A stretch of DNA of 64,000 nucleotides from positions 71,490,707-71,554,706 of the forward strand of contig NC_081552.1 of assembly GCF_963082655.1 (NCBI RefSeq). The letters are read 5' to 3'. Under the pieces are notes generated by a model that saw only the letters and a list, made by a program, of their open reading frames with translations, did no database searches and was not told the origin of the DNA. A program made the position numbers and the translations under genes. Positions within the stretch are counted from its first letter, which is position 1. Every line of letters starts with the position of its first letter. Source of the DNA: Stomoxys calcitrans. Taxonomy: Eukaryota > Arthropoda > Insecta > Diptera > Muscidae. Below are positions 53,700 through 64,000 of this stretch, in pieces.

Positions 53700-53945
53700 T
53701 ATGCATTTTTAATAAAACTTAGAATGAACTATAATTAAATATATAATTGCCATTTTGTTCGATAACCTTTTGCCATCTTCCTGGCAAATTTAGTATTCCA
53801 CGCTCATAGAACTTCTGGCCTTTATCTGCAAAAAACTGAACCAAGTGCGATTTTATAGCCTCATCATTGCCGAAAGTTTTACCATTTAAGGAGTTCTGCA
53901 AAGATCGAAATGAATTAAACGACACTTTTGAGGTCGAATTCCCCA
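53700..53945 (-). pseudogene. mariner transposase C-terminal fragment
   Basis: The minus strand encodes FNSFRSLQNSLNGKTFGND, EAIKSHLVQFFADKGQKFYE and RGILNLPGRWQKVIEQNG, the typical mariner C-terminus. Its flank (GCATTTTTAATAAAACTTAG, AATGAACTATAATTAAATA) matches the interior of the MITEs at 26926 and 32967, which identifies this mariner as their parent family. It is cut on the left by the Tc1-like insertion and on the right by a SINE. Confidence 0.85.
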
Positions 53946-54136
53946 CAGTGCGGCAAGCGGCAGAACTTTCCACTTTGAAGAGAAGTTTTTAAATGACTTA
54001 ATTCCTCACAAATGTCACCAGCACTATGAGGGGATAACTACCGCTGAAAAATGTATCTTATGTTCTTGTCAGTATTCGCAACCAGGCATTTAGCGTCATA
54101 GACGAACGTGCAAACCTCTGCGTAACGGTGGCCTTG
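53946..54136 (-). mobile_element. SINE family A, diverged
   Basis: The minus strand reads AGGCCACCGTTACGCAGAGG, a diverged B-box region and TTTTTCAGCGGTAGTTATCC, then CTGCCGCTTGCCGCACTGTG. Tandem with the SINE B copy to its right. Confidence 0.65.
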
Positions 54137-54137
54137 C

Positions 54138-54430
54138 AGAACAGTAGTAGTTGTTGTAGCCACATTTCATGTGGAGGTTGCGATCCTCGCCAAGCTCCTG
54201 TAAGTGAGCAAGCTCAATCCGGTCCAAAGGACCGATTGCCGCAAGAACAGGTTGACCATTGGTTATTTAAAGGTGCCAATAACTCGGCGTACCATATCGG
54301 CATCATAGGCACTCAGTATTTATGCAAGAGCCGTTGCCGCCAGGCCTCTCACTAAGACTCTGCTGCCTACAGCTAATTGTCCGTGACTGTTGTTGCAGCT
54401 ACTTCGTATGGAGCAGAGATCTGGCGTTCC
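54138..54430 (-). mobile_element. SINE family B, near full length
   Basis: On the minus strand CTGTAGGCAGCAGAGTCTTA, GAGAGGCCTGGCGGCAACGG, TTTAAATAACCAATGGTCA and GGCTACAACAACTACTACTG match the reference at 25835-26145. About 300 bp, with a tail of CAAC type. Confidence 0.75.
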
Positions 54431-54434
54431 ATGA

Positions 54435-54895
54435 CGTTTAAGGTGGAGGATTTTTTTATGTTACCGCATGTTGCTTGTGAGTGGCATTGTTTTTGCTTTT
54501 TGTCTTTTTGGATGTCGAGTACATGATTCTGAGTGCGAGAGGTAAAAACATGATGAAACATCCAAACCAACGCTAAATTGTCATAAAAATCTTATTTCCC
54601 ATGAACTCATAAATGGGTAAACCGATTTTCTTGAAAATTTTACAGATCATGTAGAATGATACCATCATAAAAGAATGGTAATTATTTTTTTTTAATTTTG
54701 CCCTTTTAAATTGCCACTAGGTAAAACGATTTAAGCGAATTTTTCGTCTGGATCAATTTTCTAACCCAAAAAAAATACTCTAAATTAATATGTGGTCATG
54801 TATTTGAAAGGCCGACCCACCCACAATACATCCTAACTTAAACATAATTATATATAACCGTTTATTAACCCATTTCCCTAAAATTTAGTAAATTT
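54435..54895. other. AT-rich stretch, no gene seen
   Basis: No coding signal and no clear repeat membership. Confidence 0.35.
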
Positions 54896-55395
54896 TAGTT
54901 ATGCCCTTAGTTGCGTTATACTCTTTGACATTCATACCGAGTATGGTCAAAATCGGACTATATTTGGAGAAAGCGGCCTTAAATACGGACCTCCAATCCT
55001 TAGGACCAAACGTAATTTCGATGAAATTTTACACAGTGGTCTTTTTTAGGCTCTTCGACATTCGTGTTCAATACGAACCAGATCGGTCTATATTTAGATA
55101 TAGCTGCCACATAGACCAATCTCCCGATTTATTGACTTGAACTTATAAAAGGCGCATTTATAGCCTAATTTCACTGAAATTTGGAACAGTGAGCACAGTG
55201 ACATCTTCGCCCTGTGTGGATCTGATCGTACTTTTTTCTTTGGATATAGCTGCCATACACCTGAATATGGTGGCTAAAGCTGCTATGGGTTTATAAATTA
55301 TGCATTTGAATGCTAAAAGGTGGTTAATATATATATCCGAGATGGTGGGTATCCAAAGTTCGTCGCAGTCGAACTAAATGCCGATTTAATTGTTT
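54896..55395 (+). repeat. mini-me-like element, 3' part
   Basis: Units with CACATAGACCAATCTCCCG and TAGATATAGCTGCCA end in CCGAGATGGTGGGTATCC and GTCGCAGTCGAACTAAATGC, CGATTTAATTGTTT. A diverged copy of the family at 33590-35050. Confidence 0.65.
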
Positions 55396-55574
55396 AAATA
55401 AAAAATTTAAATAAACGATTCGTATAAAAATTCATGTATTTATTGATATTTTTCAAAATTCAAAAACAAAACTATGTCTAGCGTGTCAGAGATGATAAAA
55501 AACTATCATTGAAATGGTACGATATTTGCCTCTGTTCTTTAATGGAATGTTCGTGGTTAAATTTCCAAATATTA

Positions 55575-55795
55575 TTAAGGAGAAATACTTTTTGGCTGTT
55601 TGCGCTTTTTTTTAGTCTGAAAATCGTACTTATATTCCTTTGCAAGACATTGTCCGGCTTAAGATCATTGTTTACCATCAGTTGTTATTTTCAATGCCGT
55701 TTCAGTGTGCAGGTTTAACCCTACACCACATGCGACGTGCCTTGCGCTTTCTTTTTTTTGGCCTGAAAATCCAATTTAGATACTTTTTAATATGA
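55575..55795 (+). repeat. Interspersed repeat related to 45280-45895
   Basis: TTTTTAGTCTGAAAATCGTA, TTGCAAGACATTGTCCGGCT, then ACCCTACACCACATGCGACG and TTTTTGGCCTGAAAATCC. Same parts as at 45690-45895, in a longer arrangement. Confidence 0.6.
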
Positions 55796-55803
55796 ATGAC
55801 ATA

Positions 55804-57441
55804 CAGCGGTCAAAAAAAGTATTCATCATTAGCAAAATTGATAATAAATTCACTTATTTTGGGTAATTGAAGAAAATTTAAAGTAAACAAATAATGCAGT
55901 TTTATGCAATAGTTTATTTTTCGTAATATGTTTTAAAATAAATTCAAAAAATAAATTTAATTAGCGCAAAAAATGCAATTTTATATAATAACACCAAAAA
56001 CAGAACAAAAAAAGTATTCATCATTGATGTGCTATCATCAAAGTCAAATTCAAATATTATTTGGGAATCCCCCTTTTCTGTTTTATTTAGTAAAGGAGGC
56101 TTTGCCCTTGACAGCAAATATTTAATTTCATTGAAAATATAGTTTTTGTTAAAATGGGTCGTAAGCAAAACGAGGTTTCTGATGAGGTAAAAGTTTTGAT
56201 AATAAAACACCACAGGAATGGTTTAACTCAAAAAACTATCAGTGAAATATTAAATAGACCACGATCTACTATACAATCCATCATCAGAAAGTGGACAGAA
56301 ACGAAAACTGTTGACAATAAACCAAGATCTGGTCGACCAAAAGCACTTTCAGTTGGAGATGTGCGTTGGCTAGCGCGGCAAGTTCAGAAAACTCCGAAGA
56401 CAAATGCGACCATTCTTCGTAAAAACACTATGGAATATTTAGGGAAGGAAGTTACTACACAAACAATTCGAAATACACTCAAAAGGCATAGTTACAGAGG
56501 AAGAACTGCACGTAAGAAGCCCTTTATAAATAAAATAAACCGAGCGAAAAGGCTAAACTTCGCAAAAATGTATGTAAAACAGCCCGAATCATTTTGGAAA
56601 ACAGTCATTTTTGCAGACGAGAGCAAGTTTAATCTTTTTGGGTGCGATGGAAAGGTCATAGTGTACAGAAAACCAAATACAGAGCTTGAAGAACGAAACA
56701 CAGTTGCTACTGTAAAACATGGTGGAGGTGGTTTAATGGTTTGGGGGTGTATGGCGGCTTCAGGAGCGGGAAATCTTGAAATTATTAATGGAGTAATGGA
56801 TCATAAGTATTACATTGACATTTTAAAGAGGAATTTAAAAGATAGTGCTGTAAAACTTGGGCTTGGTAATAACTTTCAATATTATCAAGATAATGACCCC
56901 AAACATTCTGCTTTAAATACCAAGATGTGGATGCTGTATAACTGCCCCAAAGTCATTAAAACTCCTCCTCAAAGTCCCGACTTGAACCCAATTGAACATC
57001 TTTGGGAACATCTCGAACGCAAATTGAGAACGCGCAATTTTTCGAGCAAGAGTCAAATGCAACAGGTGATAATGGAGGAATGGACTAATATAGACCAAAA
57101 TATAACCGCTAAATTAGTCCAATCGATGTCAAACCGTTTAAAAGAAGTTATAAGACGCGGTGGTCGAATAACAAAGTATTAATTTTTTAAATTATGTTAT
57201 TTATTTTTTTGTTTTTTTGCAATGATGAATACTTTTTTTGTTTAATTTTTTGTGTTCAGCTGTAAAATGGCCCTTTTTGTTCCAATAAATACTATTTTTT
57301 TCTTTAAAAACAATGAAATTGTGTACATATATATCACACAAGCACTACTGCATCATTAGTTTAATATGTTTTTATACCAATTGTCTTTTGTAGACTTATT
57401 AAAAAAAAACATTGAATGATGAATACTTTTTTTGACCGCTG
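55804..57441 (+). mobile_element. Tc1-like DNA transposon, copy 2 (1638 bp)
   Basis: Same ends as copy 1, TA on both sides (55802-55803 and 57442-57443), and the same IR/DR arms, inverted relative to copy 1. The two copies are almost identical along their whole length, so both are recent. Confidence 0.93.
56154..57182 (+). CDS. Tc1-like transposase (DD34E), copy 2
   Basis: 342 residues with D155, D246 and E281 all present and no stop. Ala74, Ala131 and Gly193 distinguish it from copy 1. Gly193 keeps the HGGGG-LMVWG block, so this copy looks the more likely to be active. The start is the ATG after TTGTTAAAATGGGTCG; that of copy 1 has TTGTCAAAATGGG. Confidence 0.94.
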   Translation: MGRKQNEVSDEVKVLIIKHHRNGLTQKTISEILNRPRSTIQSIIRKWTETKTVDNKPRSGRPKALSVGDVRWLARQVQKTPKTNATILRKNTMEYLGKEVTTQTIRNTLKRHSYRGRTARKKPFINKINRAKRLNFAKMYVKQPESFWKTVIFADESKFNLFGCDGKVIVYRKPNTELEERNTVATVKHGGGGLMVWGCMAASGAGNLEIINGVMDHKYYIDILKRNLKDSAVKLGLGNNFQYYQDNDPKHSALNTKMWMLYNCPKVIKTPPQSPDLNPIEHLWEHLERKLRTRNFSSKSQMQQVIMEEWTNIDQNITAKLVQSMSNRLKEVIRRGGRITKY

Positions 57442-57474
57442 TATATTTTATTTTATATCACCCGTTTTTACGTA

Positions 57475-58680
57475 TTTTTATACCCTCCACCATAAGATGG
57501 GGGGTATACTAATTTCGTCATTCTGTTTGTAACTACTCGAAATATTCGTCTGAGACCCCATAAAGTATATATATTCTTGATCGTCGTGAAATTTTATGTC
57601 GATCTAGCCATGTCCGTCCGTCTGTCCGTCCGTCCGTCCGTCCGTCCGTCCGTCCGTCCGTCCGTCCGTCTGTCTGTCGAAAGCACGCTAACTTCCGAAG
57701 GAGTAAAGCTAGGCGCTTGAAATTTTGCACAAATACTTTTTATTAGTGTAGGTCGGTTGGTATTGTAAATGGGCCATATCGGTCCATGTTTTGATATAGC
57801 TGCCATATAAACCGATCTTGGGTCTTGACTTCTTGAGCCTCTAGAGTGCGCAATTCTTATCCGATTGGGATGAAATTTTGCACGACGTGTTTTGTTATGA
57901 CATCCAACAACTGTGCCAAGTATGGTTCAAATCGGTCCATAACCTGATATAGCTGCCATATAAACCGATCTTGGGTCTTGACTTCTTGAGCCTCTAGAGT
58001 GCGCAATTCTTATCCGATTGGAATGAAATTTTGCAAGACGTATTTTGTTATGATATCCAACAACTGTGCCAAGTTTGGTTCAAATCGGTCCATAACCTGA
58101 TATAGCTGTCATATAAACCGATCTTGGGTCTTGACTTCTTGAGCCTCTAGAGGGCGCAATTCTTATCCAATTTGAATGAATTTTGGCACGTAGTATTTTG
58201 TTATGATATCCAACAACTGTGCCAAATATGGTTCAAATCGGTTCATAACCTGATATAGCTGCCGTATAAACCGATCTGGGATCTTGACTTCTTGAGCCTC
58301 TAGAGGTCGCAATTATTATCCGATTTGCCTGAAATTTTGTACGACGGATTCTCTCATGACCATTAACATACGTGTTTATTATGGTCTGAATCGGTTTATA
58401 GCCTGATATAGCTCCCATATAAATCGATCTCTCTATTTTACTTCTTGAGCCCACAAAGGGCGCAATTCTTATTCGAATTGGCTGACATTTTACACAGGTC
58501 TCCAACATATAATTTAATTGTGGTCCAAACCGGACCATATCTTGATATCGCTCTAATAGCAGAGCAAATCTTTTCTTATATCCTTTTTTTGCCTAAGAAG
58601 AGATGCCGGGAAAAGAACTCGACATATGCGATCCATGGTGGAGGGTATATAAGATTCGGCCCGGCCGAACTTTTTTTTAA
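57475..58680 (+). repeat. mini-me-like element, complete
   Basis: Opens TTTTTATACCCTCCACCATA, (TA)n near 57566-57574, core CTTGATCGTCGTGAAATTTT, ATGTCGATCTAGCCATG and a (GTCC/GTCT)n block. It then holds five ~175-bp internal units (GCCATATAAACCGATCTTGG) and closes CATGGTGGAGGGTATATAAG, CGGCCCGGCCGAAC. CCCTCCACC and GGTGGAGGG at the two ends are inverted. This design matches the mini-me family of Diptera, known for seeding (TA)n and (GTCY)n microsatellites. Confidence 0.85.
57611..57679 (+). repeat. (GTCC/GTCT)n microsatellite inside a mini-me-like element
   Basis: About 17 consecutive GTCC or GTCT tetramers. The homologous block in other copies (7307-7333, 33728-33743) has only four to six, so this copy has expanded. 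Confidence 0.9.
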
Positions 58681-58684
58681 TCGA

Positions 58685-59215
58685 ATTTTTATGCGACCTT
58701 TTCAAAAACCTCAACGGTAACGGTAACTGTTTTGAACTATCAACAAAACTACCAAAAACAATTTTCCATCCCTGACCGTTTCTAAAGCAACACCGCAGCA
58801 TCATCACTATGATTTGATTGAATGCAAATGCTTTTTTGTGCGATTACAGGTGTTAATTGTCTCTCTATTGCTCTCATTTTTTTATACAAAACGACGCCTT
58901 TGACGAAATCATTCAAATGAACAAACATGCAAACGTGCAAATGAGTGTCATGACTTTTTTTCGTATGCCTCATGAGAGAGTGCCGAGGGCTGTTGCTGAG
59001 TTGAATTCAGTTTGCGTTATGTGTTGACATCCATATTTTTGGAGTATAACGCAAATCAAAAAAATGACACCGCTTGCAGTTCTCTGGTATGCATTCCACT
59101 ATCAACAACTGTGGACGCGCCCGGTAGCTCGTTGCTAAGCTTCTCGTGACAGCGATGAACACCACATAGAACAGACCTCAAAGAACTGTAGAGAACAGTA
59201 GTAGTATACTATCAC
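58685..59215. other. Intergenic, no gene recognised
   Basis: AT-rich sequence with no supported ORF. Near 59110-59160, GGACGCGCCCGGTAGCTCG resembles a diverged tRNA-like head. Confidence 0.35.
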
Positions 59216-59219
59216 AATA

Positions 59220-59432
59220 GCTTCAGAAGCTTAGGTACATTTTAGGCTTCTGATGCTGTGCTTGAAATTTAGTTGGGTAAGAGTGGTAGTCCTTTACAGA
59301 CTTACTTAGACATTTTTTTAAGCCCTGTGATACAACAGTAGCGACAGACCAAGGCTTCTGGCGGGAATTGAACCCAAGACCCCTGCACTGGTAATCCAAG
59401 CCCGCTACCAACTCGGCTACCGGGGCGCCCAA
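59220..59432 (-). mobile_element. tRNA-derived SINE (family D)
   Basis: The minus strand starts GGGCGCCCCGGTAGCCGAGT with A box TAGCCGAGTTGGTAGCG and B box GGGTTCAATTCCC, then a non-tRNA body. The open frame across it is incidental. It is unrelated to families A and B apart from the tRNA origin. Confidence 0.7.
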
Positions 59433-59534
59433 ACTTTATAAATAATAAATTTCACCAACGCAGATCAAATCTATTTCATAGTGCAGAAACCATTGATGAA
59501 GATGACGAAGTCGTGAATCGCCTGCTTAAAAATG

Positions 59535-62100
59535 AATTTATTTAAAAATGTTCTTTTTTTAATTTGTTTTCTTGTTATGATTTCTTATACTTTAATGAAT
59601 AATCAACATTTTTGCAATTTAGAAAGTTTAAATAATGTTTTTAGTCAAATAAAGTACTTAACTTTTAATATTTTTTCTGTTAACATGAGAAGTATTTTTT
59701 CGGTGGAAAAATTTAATGCCTTTAAAGCAATGTTTACCAAGTTTTGGAAAGTACCAAGTGTAACAGCTGTTCAAGAAACATGGTTTTCCTCTAATGTGTT
59801 GCAACTTTATACTGTTCCTGGTTATAGTGTTGTTCATTGTTGTCAATCTGATGGATATGATGGAACGTCTATGTAGATCCGAGAATGCTATCAAGTTAAT
59901 GTCGAAACGTGTACAAGCAAAAATTTTATTGAGACAATCACAATTTCAATTTCTTATTTTAAAGTTAATTGGAAACCTTTGCATTTGTCATCTTTCTATA
60001 GGTCTCAGAAGTGCGATATTGTGAGATTTTCCAATTTTATAAAGGGAACATTGACTAGCTACGAGAGGTTCCCTATTATGATTGTAGGAGATTCTAATAT
60101 GGTTTTTTCAACCGTGTTTATTCACAGAACTTATCGGATATTTGGCAGGCTTCGACTATCAAAACGTTCTTTAACGGATCGCTGCAAAGTTTCTTGTAAG
60201 ATGAGAAGAAATACTTCTCGGAAATATGAATGTCAAGCCGAAGTTTCAAAATTTTGTGACTATGTGATGTACTCAGTAATGTTCTGCAAACTTTTAATGA
60301 AACTGAAAACCCTTCTGGGATATTACTCAGTTAGTTATTGTATTACCTATGCTTCGCGATGTGCAACCAATATGGAAACTTTCAAATATGAATTGATGCC
60401 TTAGGTGAGTAGAAACCTCCAAAACTTAATAATGTAAAAAGATAAACTTCTGGAGGAAATCGTCGGGTGAGTTAAATGAACGGATAAAAAGATTAAGTAA
60501 AGTTATAAGGTGGGCTATCAGAGAGTCGGTGAATAGTTTTTATAATTCCAATTTTAACAGATTTCAGTCGGATCCAAAGAAATGTTGGAACTTTTTAAAC
60601 CGAAGTCTTGGTAGGAAATCAAAAACCAGTATAGGGTTAAGGGATCCAGATGGAAAATATGTCATTGACGATCAGGTTAAATGTGTTATGTTTAATCGTT
60701 ACTTTTTGGAAGTTCCCAGAACTTTAAAGCAGCACATTGTTCATGGCCCTGGTGAATCTATTAATGCTCTTAGAACGCCGAATTACTGCCGTACAACATT
60801 TAATTTTACCTACACCAATGCTTCTGAAATTGAATAGATAATTTCGAGAGTCCTGTTTGAGTTTATATTTCTAATATCATCATATCTATCCAGAATATTT
60901 AATAGGATAATTGATGCATCTATTTTTTCAGGTATACTTAAACTTACCAAGGTTGTGCCAATACCTAAGTAGAATTCCTCTACAGATTTAAGTAAATTTT
61001 GCCCAATTGTTATGTTGCCTTTGATAGACAATGTTTTCGAAACAATCCTACATAGTCAGCTTTCAGGTTATTTTAACAATAATTATTTACTAAGTGAAGC
61101 AGTTGTAAACGTGGTTAATAATATATGTAAAGGGGTGGATGGTAGTTCTAATGGTGTTGCTGGAATTTTTTACGGCAATCAATCAATCAACATGTAGCAA
61201 TAGGTTCTTGTACTTCTTCAAGGAAGCATTTTGGGTCCTCTTCTTTTTTCAATATACCTCAACGATATCCAAAATCTAAATCTGTCTGGAAGACTATATA
61301 TGTACGCGGATGACATATGTCTCTTCTATCCATACAAAAGCAATGCCGTCTTGAAGGCATTTATGGAGAAAGATCATAAGGTTAAATAGTCTAGTTCTGA
61401 ACGCTAACAAGACTACACTGATAAGATTCCGAGCTTATTTAATAAATGGTTCAATATTTAGTGTGCTTGTAAGCAATGGCATTTTTGAAAGTAGTTGTGT
61501 AAAATATTTAGGAGTTTACCATCAGAATAATCTATCATGGTCTCTGCATATTAAAAATCTGAAGAAGAAATTATCGTTTGCTCTAGGCTTGCTCTATAAA
61601 TTTAACAGTTTAACTAATTTAACTCTGTATCAGGCTCTTACATAGTCACCTGAATTACTTACCTATTATGTATGCTAGTAGGAAAACTAATGAGCTAAGA
61701 TCGCTGTAAAGGCTACAAAATAAGGCGCAAAAGATGGTTGCAACCTCCCATTAACATATTTCACAATCATGCTGAACAAAGACATATCACAAAATCTCCT
61801 TCCGGTTACAGGTCTCTACAAAATGCAATTGCTTTTTGTACGTCTTTAAATCTATTAATAATATAGGACACCACACAATAACTTTTGAAGCAAATCAAAC
61901 CCAGTTCAACACAAGCAATAATGCAAATCTTAGAACAGTTAGATGTCGGGTGGAAACAACGAAGCAATGCGATGAGTATATGAATAGCATGGAATTCAAT
62001 TCTCTCCCTAATGAAATTAGATATATTGATCCCACTTTTATTTTTAAAATTAACGAATACTTACTTTTTAATATGGAAACACTTCTCATGTATTCATAAA
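59535..62100 (+). pseudogene. Decayed CR1/Jockey-superfamily LINE, nearly full length
   Basis: Domain order is kept through many stops. The endonuclease start lies near 59690-59875 (MRSIFSVEKFNAFKAMFTKF, SVTAVQETWFSSN, PGYSVVHCC). Endonuclease remnants with VGDSN follow near 60090, then the pre-RT (KKCWNFLNRSLGRKSK) and RT (KLTKVVPIPK near 60950; SILGPLLFSIYLNDIQNLN and LYMYADDICLF near 61225-61325). The thumb (VKYLGVYHQNNLSWSLHI) and a C-terminus (MEFNSLPNEIRYIDPTFIF) come next. The YADD box survives, but at least six stops or shifts rule out function. A T17 run follows at about 62110, and possible 3' UTR runs to about 62345. Confidence 0.75.
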
Positions 62101-62359
62101 ATACAAATGATTTTTTTTTTTTTTTTTAATATTTGAGTTTTATATATGTTAAATGATTCTCATTTATATATTTAAATTTATATTTCTTTTACTTTATTTA
62201 AACATTTTGTGTATATATTTTTTGTTTTTTTACTTCAATCTTGTTAAATATTACTAACACTAATCTTTAGTTCAAATTTATTGCCAGCTCGCCTCAAAAA
62301 TGCCCTAGTGGCGCTGAGGCAGTACTACATTATTGTATTACTTATAAACCTTTCGATTT

Positions 62360-63690
62360 GTTTATGAATAAATGCGTTCGGCCGGGCCGAATCTTATATA
62401 ACCTTCACCATGGATCGCATTTGTCGACCTCTTGCCACGGTATCTCTTTTTAGGCAAACAAAGGATAAAAGAAAAGAATTGCTATGTTATTGGAACAATA
62501 TCAAGTTATGATTCATTTCGGACCATAATTGAACTGAGTATTGGAGACCATAGTAGAAGTCATTGTGTAAAATTTCAGACAAATCTAGTGAGAATTGCGC
62601 ACTTTAGGGGCTGAAGAAATAAAATAGGGAGATCGGTTTATAGGGAAGCTGTATTAGGCTATAAAATGATGCATGCCATATTCAACACGTATGTTAAAGG
62701 TTATGAGAGAAGCCGTTGTACAAAATTTCAGCCAAATCGGATAATACTTGCGCCCTTTAGAGGCTCAAGAAGTCAAGATCCCAGATCGGTTTATATGGCA
62801 GTTATATCAGGTTATGGACCGATTTGAACCATCCTCAGCACAGTTGTTGAAAGTTATAACAAAACACCTCATGCAAAATTTCAGCTAAATCGGATAATAA
62901 TTGCGCCCTCTAGTGGCTCAAGAAGTCAAGACCCCAGATCGGTTTATATGGCAGCTATATCAGGTTATGGAACGATTTGAACCATTCTTAATACAGTTGT
63001 TGGAAGTCATAACAAAACACGTGATGCAATTTTTCAGCCAAATCGGATAGGATTTGCTCCCTGTAGAGGTTCAAGAAATCAAGACCCCAGATCGGTTTAT
63101 ATGGCAGCTATATCAGGTTATGGACCGATTTGAACTATTCTTAGCACAGTTTTTGAAAGTCATAACAAAACACCTCATGAAAAATTTTAGCCAAATGGGA
63201 TAATAATTGCGTCCTCTCGTGGCTCAAGAAGTCAAGGCCCCAGATCGGTTTATATGACAGCTGTATCAGGTTATTTACCGATTTCAACCATACTCAGCAC
63301 AGTTGTTGAAAGTCATAATAAAACACCTCATGCAAAATTTCAGCCAAATCGGATAAGAATTGTGCCCTCTAGCGGAGGGCACAAGATACGAGATTGGTTT
63401 ATATGGCAGCTATATCAAAACGTGGACCGATATACCCCATTTACAATCCCAACCGACCTATACTTATAAGAAGTATTTGTTCAAAATTTCAAGCGGCTAG
63501 CTTTACTCCTTCGAAAGTTAGGGTGCTTTCGACAGACACACGAACGGACGGACATGACTAGTTCGACTAAAAATGTGACGACAATCTATATATCAATATA
63601 TATACTTTATGGGGTTTCAGACGAATATTTCGAGGAGTTACAAACAGAATGACGAAATTAGTATACCCCCATCCTATGGTGGAGGGTATA
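62360..63690 (-). repeat. mini-me-like element, complete, inverted
   Basis: Starts TTCGGCCGGGCCGAATCTTA, TATAACCTTCACCATGG and ends CCCATCCTATGGTGGAGGG. It carries six internal units in reverse (AGATCGGTTTATATGGCAGC). The GTCY block is reduced to CGGACGGACATGAC near 63545. An almost perfect hairpin GTTCGGCCGGGCCGAA lies at 62378-62393. Confidence 0.85.
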
Positions 63691-63769
63691 AAAAAACCTA
63701 TGATATGGTGCATCAATTTTGCATCTTAGAATCAGTGTTTATTCTACAATCAATATTTCGTTTATTTAA

Positions 63770-64000
63770 AATTTTTATACCCACCACCGAAGGATGGGGG
63801 TATATTCATTTTGTCATTTCGTTTGCAACACATCGAAATATCCATTTCCGACCCTATAAAGTATATATATTCTTGATCAGCGTAAAAATCTAAGACGATC
63901 TAGACATGTCCGTCCGTCTGTCTATTGAAATCACGCTACATTCTTTAAAAATAGAGATATTGAGCTGAAACTTTGCACAGATTCCATAAGCAGGTTAAGT
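63770..64000 (+). repeat. mini-me-like element, 5' start, cut by the window edge
   Basis: TTTTTATACCCACCACCGAA, GGATGGGGGTATATTCATTT, GTATATATATTCTTGATCAG and GTCCGTCCGTCTGTC match 33590-33750 closely. Confidence 0.85.

Noticed and set aside
57611..57679. Regularly spaced short repeats, considered as a CRISPR-like array
   Set aside because: The repeats are contiguous tetramers without spacers, in a eukaryotic microsatellite inside a mobile element.
59355..59432. Candidate minus-strand tRNA gene
   Set aside because: Good A and B boxes, but no closing acceptor stem, and it is fused to a non-tRNA body; classed as a SINE.
60529..60837. 102-residue ORF considered as a host gene
   Set aside because: It is the pre-RT linker of the decayed LINE at 59535-62100, in order with its endonuclease and RT fragments.

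Overview
The window looks like the nuclear genome of a calyptrate fly, probably a muscid such as Stomoxys or Musca. The grounds are its AT-rich composition, insect-type spliced genes, and dipteran 'mini-me'-like elements with (TA)n and (GTCY)n microsatellites and long tandem internal repeats. It also carries tRNA-derived SINEs, several non-LTR retrotransposon clades, mariner MITEs, Tc1-type and piggyBac relics, and a BEL/Pao LTR retrotransposon. The species call is inference. Only about 1.7 kb is host coding sequence.

Two host genes are visible. A complete three-exon gene on the + strand (2576-5813) encodes a 160-residue secreted single-Ig protein that I recognise as an oig-4-like protein. 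On the - strand, six exons spread over 26422-48304 encode the N-terminal half (410 residues) of procollagen lysyl hydroxylase/glycosyltransferase (Plod). The signal-peptide exon and the C-terminal Fe(II)/2-oxoglutarate dioxygenase exons were not found. If the latter lie left of position 1, the oig-4-like gene is nested antisense in a Plod intron.

Layout: 1-785 mini-me-like repeat; 779-1795 decayed LINE; 2508-6219 oig-4-like gene, with a young SINE in intron 1; 7170-18600 mini-me-like repeat split by a complete BEL/Pao element (7894-18144); 18990-19740 piggyBac relic; 20495-26260 LINE and SINE debris; 26422-48304 Plod exons, with 8.7 kb and 11.7 kb introns full of mobile elements and a 29-bp-period satellite; 48890-51140 a CACGA-rich inverted-repeat structure interrupted by an RTE-type LINE; 52058-57441 two nearly identical, apparently intact Tc1-like elements in opposite orientation; 57475-64000 mini-me-like elements around a decayed CR1/Jockey-like LINE.

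The most notable object is the BEL/Pao element. Its two 788-bp LTRs look identical and it has a 5-bp target duplication, a tRNA-Tyr-type primer site and one uninterrupted 1816-residue Gag-Pol frame. In the usual env position it carries a second intact frame of 312 residues. This frame is GC-rich and repeats the Gag three-knuckle zinc array with exactly the same ligand spacing, followed by a retropepsin-like domain whose catalytic Asp is replaced by Cys. It begins 3 nt after a plausible splice acceptor, and the leader holds a strong splice donor. The whole element is also unusually dense in the pentamer GACCC on its sense strand, in all three reading frames and in its non-coding leader. I consider this paralogous 'dead NC-protease' frame and the GACCC motif the best candidates for something undescribed.
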